Of a DNA stretch of 7,591 nt, positions 6,524 to 7,591 are shown in pieces (the first letter of the stretch is position 1; each line of letters opens with the position of its first letter). The position numbers and the translations under genes are program-made. The notes beneath the pieces are model-generated. The model did no database searches. It was not told the origin of the DNA and saw only the letters and a list, made by a program, of their open reading frames with translations. The stretch is from Alphaproteobacteria bacterium UBA2964. Its GTDB lineage: Bacteria; Pseudomonadota; Alphaproteobacteria; MPNO01; UBA2964. The stretch spans positions 3,278 through 10,868 of the forward strand of contig DEBE01000068.1 in the NCBI GenBank assembly GCA_002348425.1, in the 5' to 3' direction.

Positions 6524-7078
6524 CGGATTAGCCAGAGCATCCTCAAGAGTATTCACTCGGTGGAATTGTGTTTCGGGACGTAATTTCCCGTCCTCGGTGA
6601 TTTGGTCCATACCACAGTAAAGCTCGAATTCGAAGCCATCCGGGTCACAAAAATGTAAAGCCATATTGCCGCCGGCTCCCTTGCGCCCCTCAAATACGAC
6701 AGGAATACGATTTTCTTCCAAATATTTCCTAGTTTTCAATAAAATGTCGGGGCTATCCACTTCTAAAGCTAAGTGCTCTATTTTTAGTGCGTCACCGGTT
6801 TTTGGTCTTGACTGTGCTTTACTTGGTTTTAGTCCTATAGCGTGATGATCTGACCCGCATCTAAAAAATACCATCCCAATTGCGTTCCGGTCTGTCTCCT
6901 CAAATCCCATAACGTCCCGCCAGAATTTCGCGGTGCGTTCTACATCAGTGACTTCGTAGACCATGTGCCCGAGTTTATTTACTTTTATCGGAGACTTTCC
7001 TGTATATTCAGCAGGGTAATCCACACCTGCTGATTGGCTAGCGTCTTTCCGTAAGGCCTCATTTACTGAATTTTCCAT
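6506..7078 (-). CDS. VOC-family protein (glyoxalase/extradiol-dioxygenase fold)
   Basis: This is a 190-residue cytoplasmic protein with two tandem beta-alpha-beta-beta-beta modules of the vicinal oxygen chelate superfamily: about 34-84 (KLGHMVYEVTDVERTAKFW at its start) and about 99-155 (IEHLALEVDS). Candidate metal ligands are His38, His102 and Glu152 (in CDPDGFEFELYC), the His-His-Glu set used by extradiol dioxygenases and related enzymes. The fourth position (module 1 beta-4, HHAIGLKP) has no clear carboxylate, unlike typical glyoxalase I. Substrate unknown. The ATG at 7078 is chosen: GGAG (within AAGGAG) is 6 nt upstream. A TTG at 7093 would place this ribosome-binding site inside the gene. 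The nitroreductase gene ends 18 bp upstream, so the two are an operon. Confidence 0.85.
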   Translation of the reverse strand: MENSVNEALRKDASQSAGVDYPAEYTGKSPIKVNKLGHMVYEVTDVERTAKFWRDVMGFEETDRNAIGMVFFRCGSDHHAIGLKPSKAQSRPKTGDALKIEHLALEVDSPDILLKTRKYLEENRIPVVFEGRKGAGGNMALHFCDPDGFEFELYCGMDQITEDGKLRPETQFHRVNTLEDALANPLPEKW

Positions 7079-7096
7079 TACTCTCTCCTTCAATAT

Positions 7097-7591
7097 TTAT
7101 TGAGCAGCTGGTTCGTTCCATTCTGAGACGATGTCATCATATTCAGGCCGAATTCGGTCGGACGGCGCTTCTTTAAGAGTACCGAAATATAGGAAACCAG
7201 AAATTCTATCCCCAGATTTTAACCCCAGCGCGGCTTTTACGTCTTCGTTGTAGGCATACCATTCCGTAATCCACTGAGCAGCGTAACCCATTCCGAGGGC
7301 GGCGGTAAGCATATTTTGGCATGCAGCACCAGACGATAGAATTTGTTCCCACTCCGGTATTTTATGCTCTGGATTAGTTCTGGAAATGACGGCGATAATG
7401 GCTGGTGCGCGGATGAAACGCTCTTCCTCTATTTCAACTTGCTCATCAATGCAGTCAGGATTCTCTTTTTTAAATGCTTCCCCTAAAATTTTACCCATTT
7501 TTAAGCGAGCATCGCCTCGAATTACTAAGAACCGCCAGGGCGTAAGGCGACCATGATCCGGAACACGCATACCCGCTCGCATTATATTTTC
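7097..7591 (-). CDS. YdjA-like nitroreductase family protein (5' cut by window edge)
   Basis: The frame is open to the right edge, giving the last 164 residues of an FMN-dependent nitroreductase-fold oxidoreductase that uses NAD(P)H. It starts in view as ENIMRAGMRVPDHGRLTPWRF, written in two parts: RAGMRVPDH (visible 5-13) and LTPWRF, matching the FMN-binding RAGMRAPDH...PWHF block of E. coli YdjA. Then come PEHKIPEWEQ, GMGYAAQWITEW and GFLYFGT, the other family blocks. About 25-30 N-terminal residues are missing by comparison with YdjA; the ATG at 7582 is therefore internal and not the start. It sits upstream of the VOC gene (gap 18 bp) in one transcription unit. The physiological substrate is unknown for this subfamily. 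E. coli ydjA happens to lie beside selD, but no selD is in this window. Confidence 0.9.
   Translation of the reverse strand, partial: ENIMRAGMRVPDHGRLTPWRFLVIRGDARLKMGKILGEAFKKENPDCIDEQVEIEEERFIRAPAIIAVISRTNPEHKIPEWEQILSSGAACQNMLTAALGMGYAAQWITEWYAYNEDVKAALGLKSGDRISGFLYFGTLKEAPSDRIRPEYDDIVSEWNEPAAQ

Noticed and set aside
7079..7093. TTG start extending the VOC protein by five residues
   Set aside because: The added codons are the Shine-Dalgarno sequence of the ATG at 7078.

Overview
The window is about 7.6 kb of gene-dense bacterial DNA with a moderate-to-low GC content (about mid-40s percent by eye). It holds ten protein genes and no RNA genes, insertion sequences or CRISPR arrays. The mix of genes is a citrate/2-methylcitrate synthase, a DMT transporter, alanine dehydrogenase, and several small oxidoreductases and hydrolases. 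This resembles a marine or environmental proteobacterium, perhaps an alphaproteobacterium, but that is an impression from protein flavour and not proven here.

Layout from left to right: the 3' end of a citrate/2-methylcitrate synthase (+, cut by the left edge); a convergent EamA/DMT-type transporter (-); a divergent NIPSNAP-family small protein (+); a 254-bp intergenic stretch with a promoter-like site; a DsbA/FrnE-like thioredoxin-fold oxidoreductase (+) followed 15 bp later by an SDR dehydrogenase (+); a convergent alanine dehydrogenase (-); a divergent two-gene unit of quinone-oxidoreductase-like MDR enzyme and alpha/beta hydrolase (+); and a convergent two-gene unit (-) of a YdjA-like nitroreductase (cut by the right edge) and a VOC-family protein. 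No gene-free stretch exceeds 300 bp. The longest are 1353-1512, where I see only ribosome-binding sites and an AT-rich spacer, and 1828-2081, described under its features.

The main discovery is at 2082-2711. The DsbA-like gene has an in-frame TGA (2124-2126) exactly where the first cysteine of the CPWC redox motif belongs. It also has a good Shine-Dalgarno site and ATG upstream of the TGA, and a plausible bacterial SECIS-type hairpin 20 nt downstream of it. I read it as a selenoprotein with a Sec-Pro-Trp-Cys active site, which conventional annotation would truncate to a GTG start at 2148, losing the active site. The remaining genes look like redox and small-molecule catabolism (alanine deamination, quinone or enoyl reduction, ester or lactone hydrolysis, a possible extradiol-type or other VOC enzyme, an FMN nitroreductase). 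No single pathway can be proven from the window.
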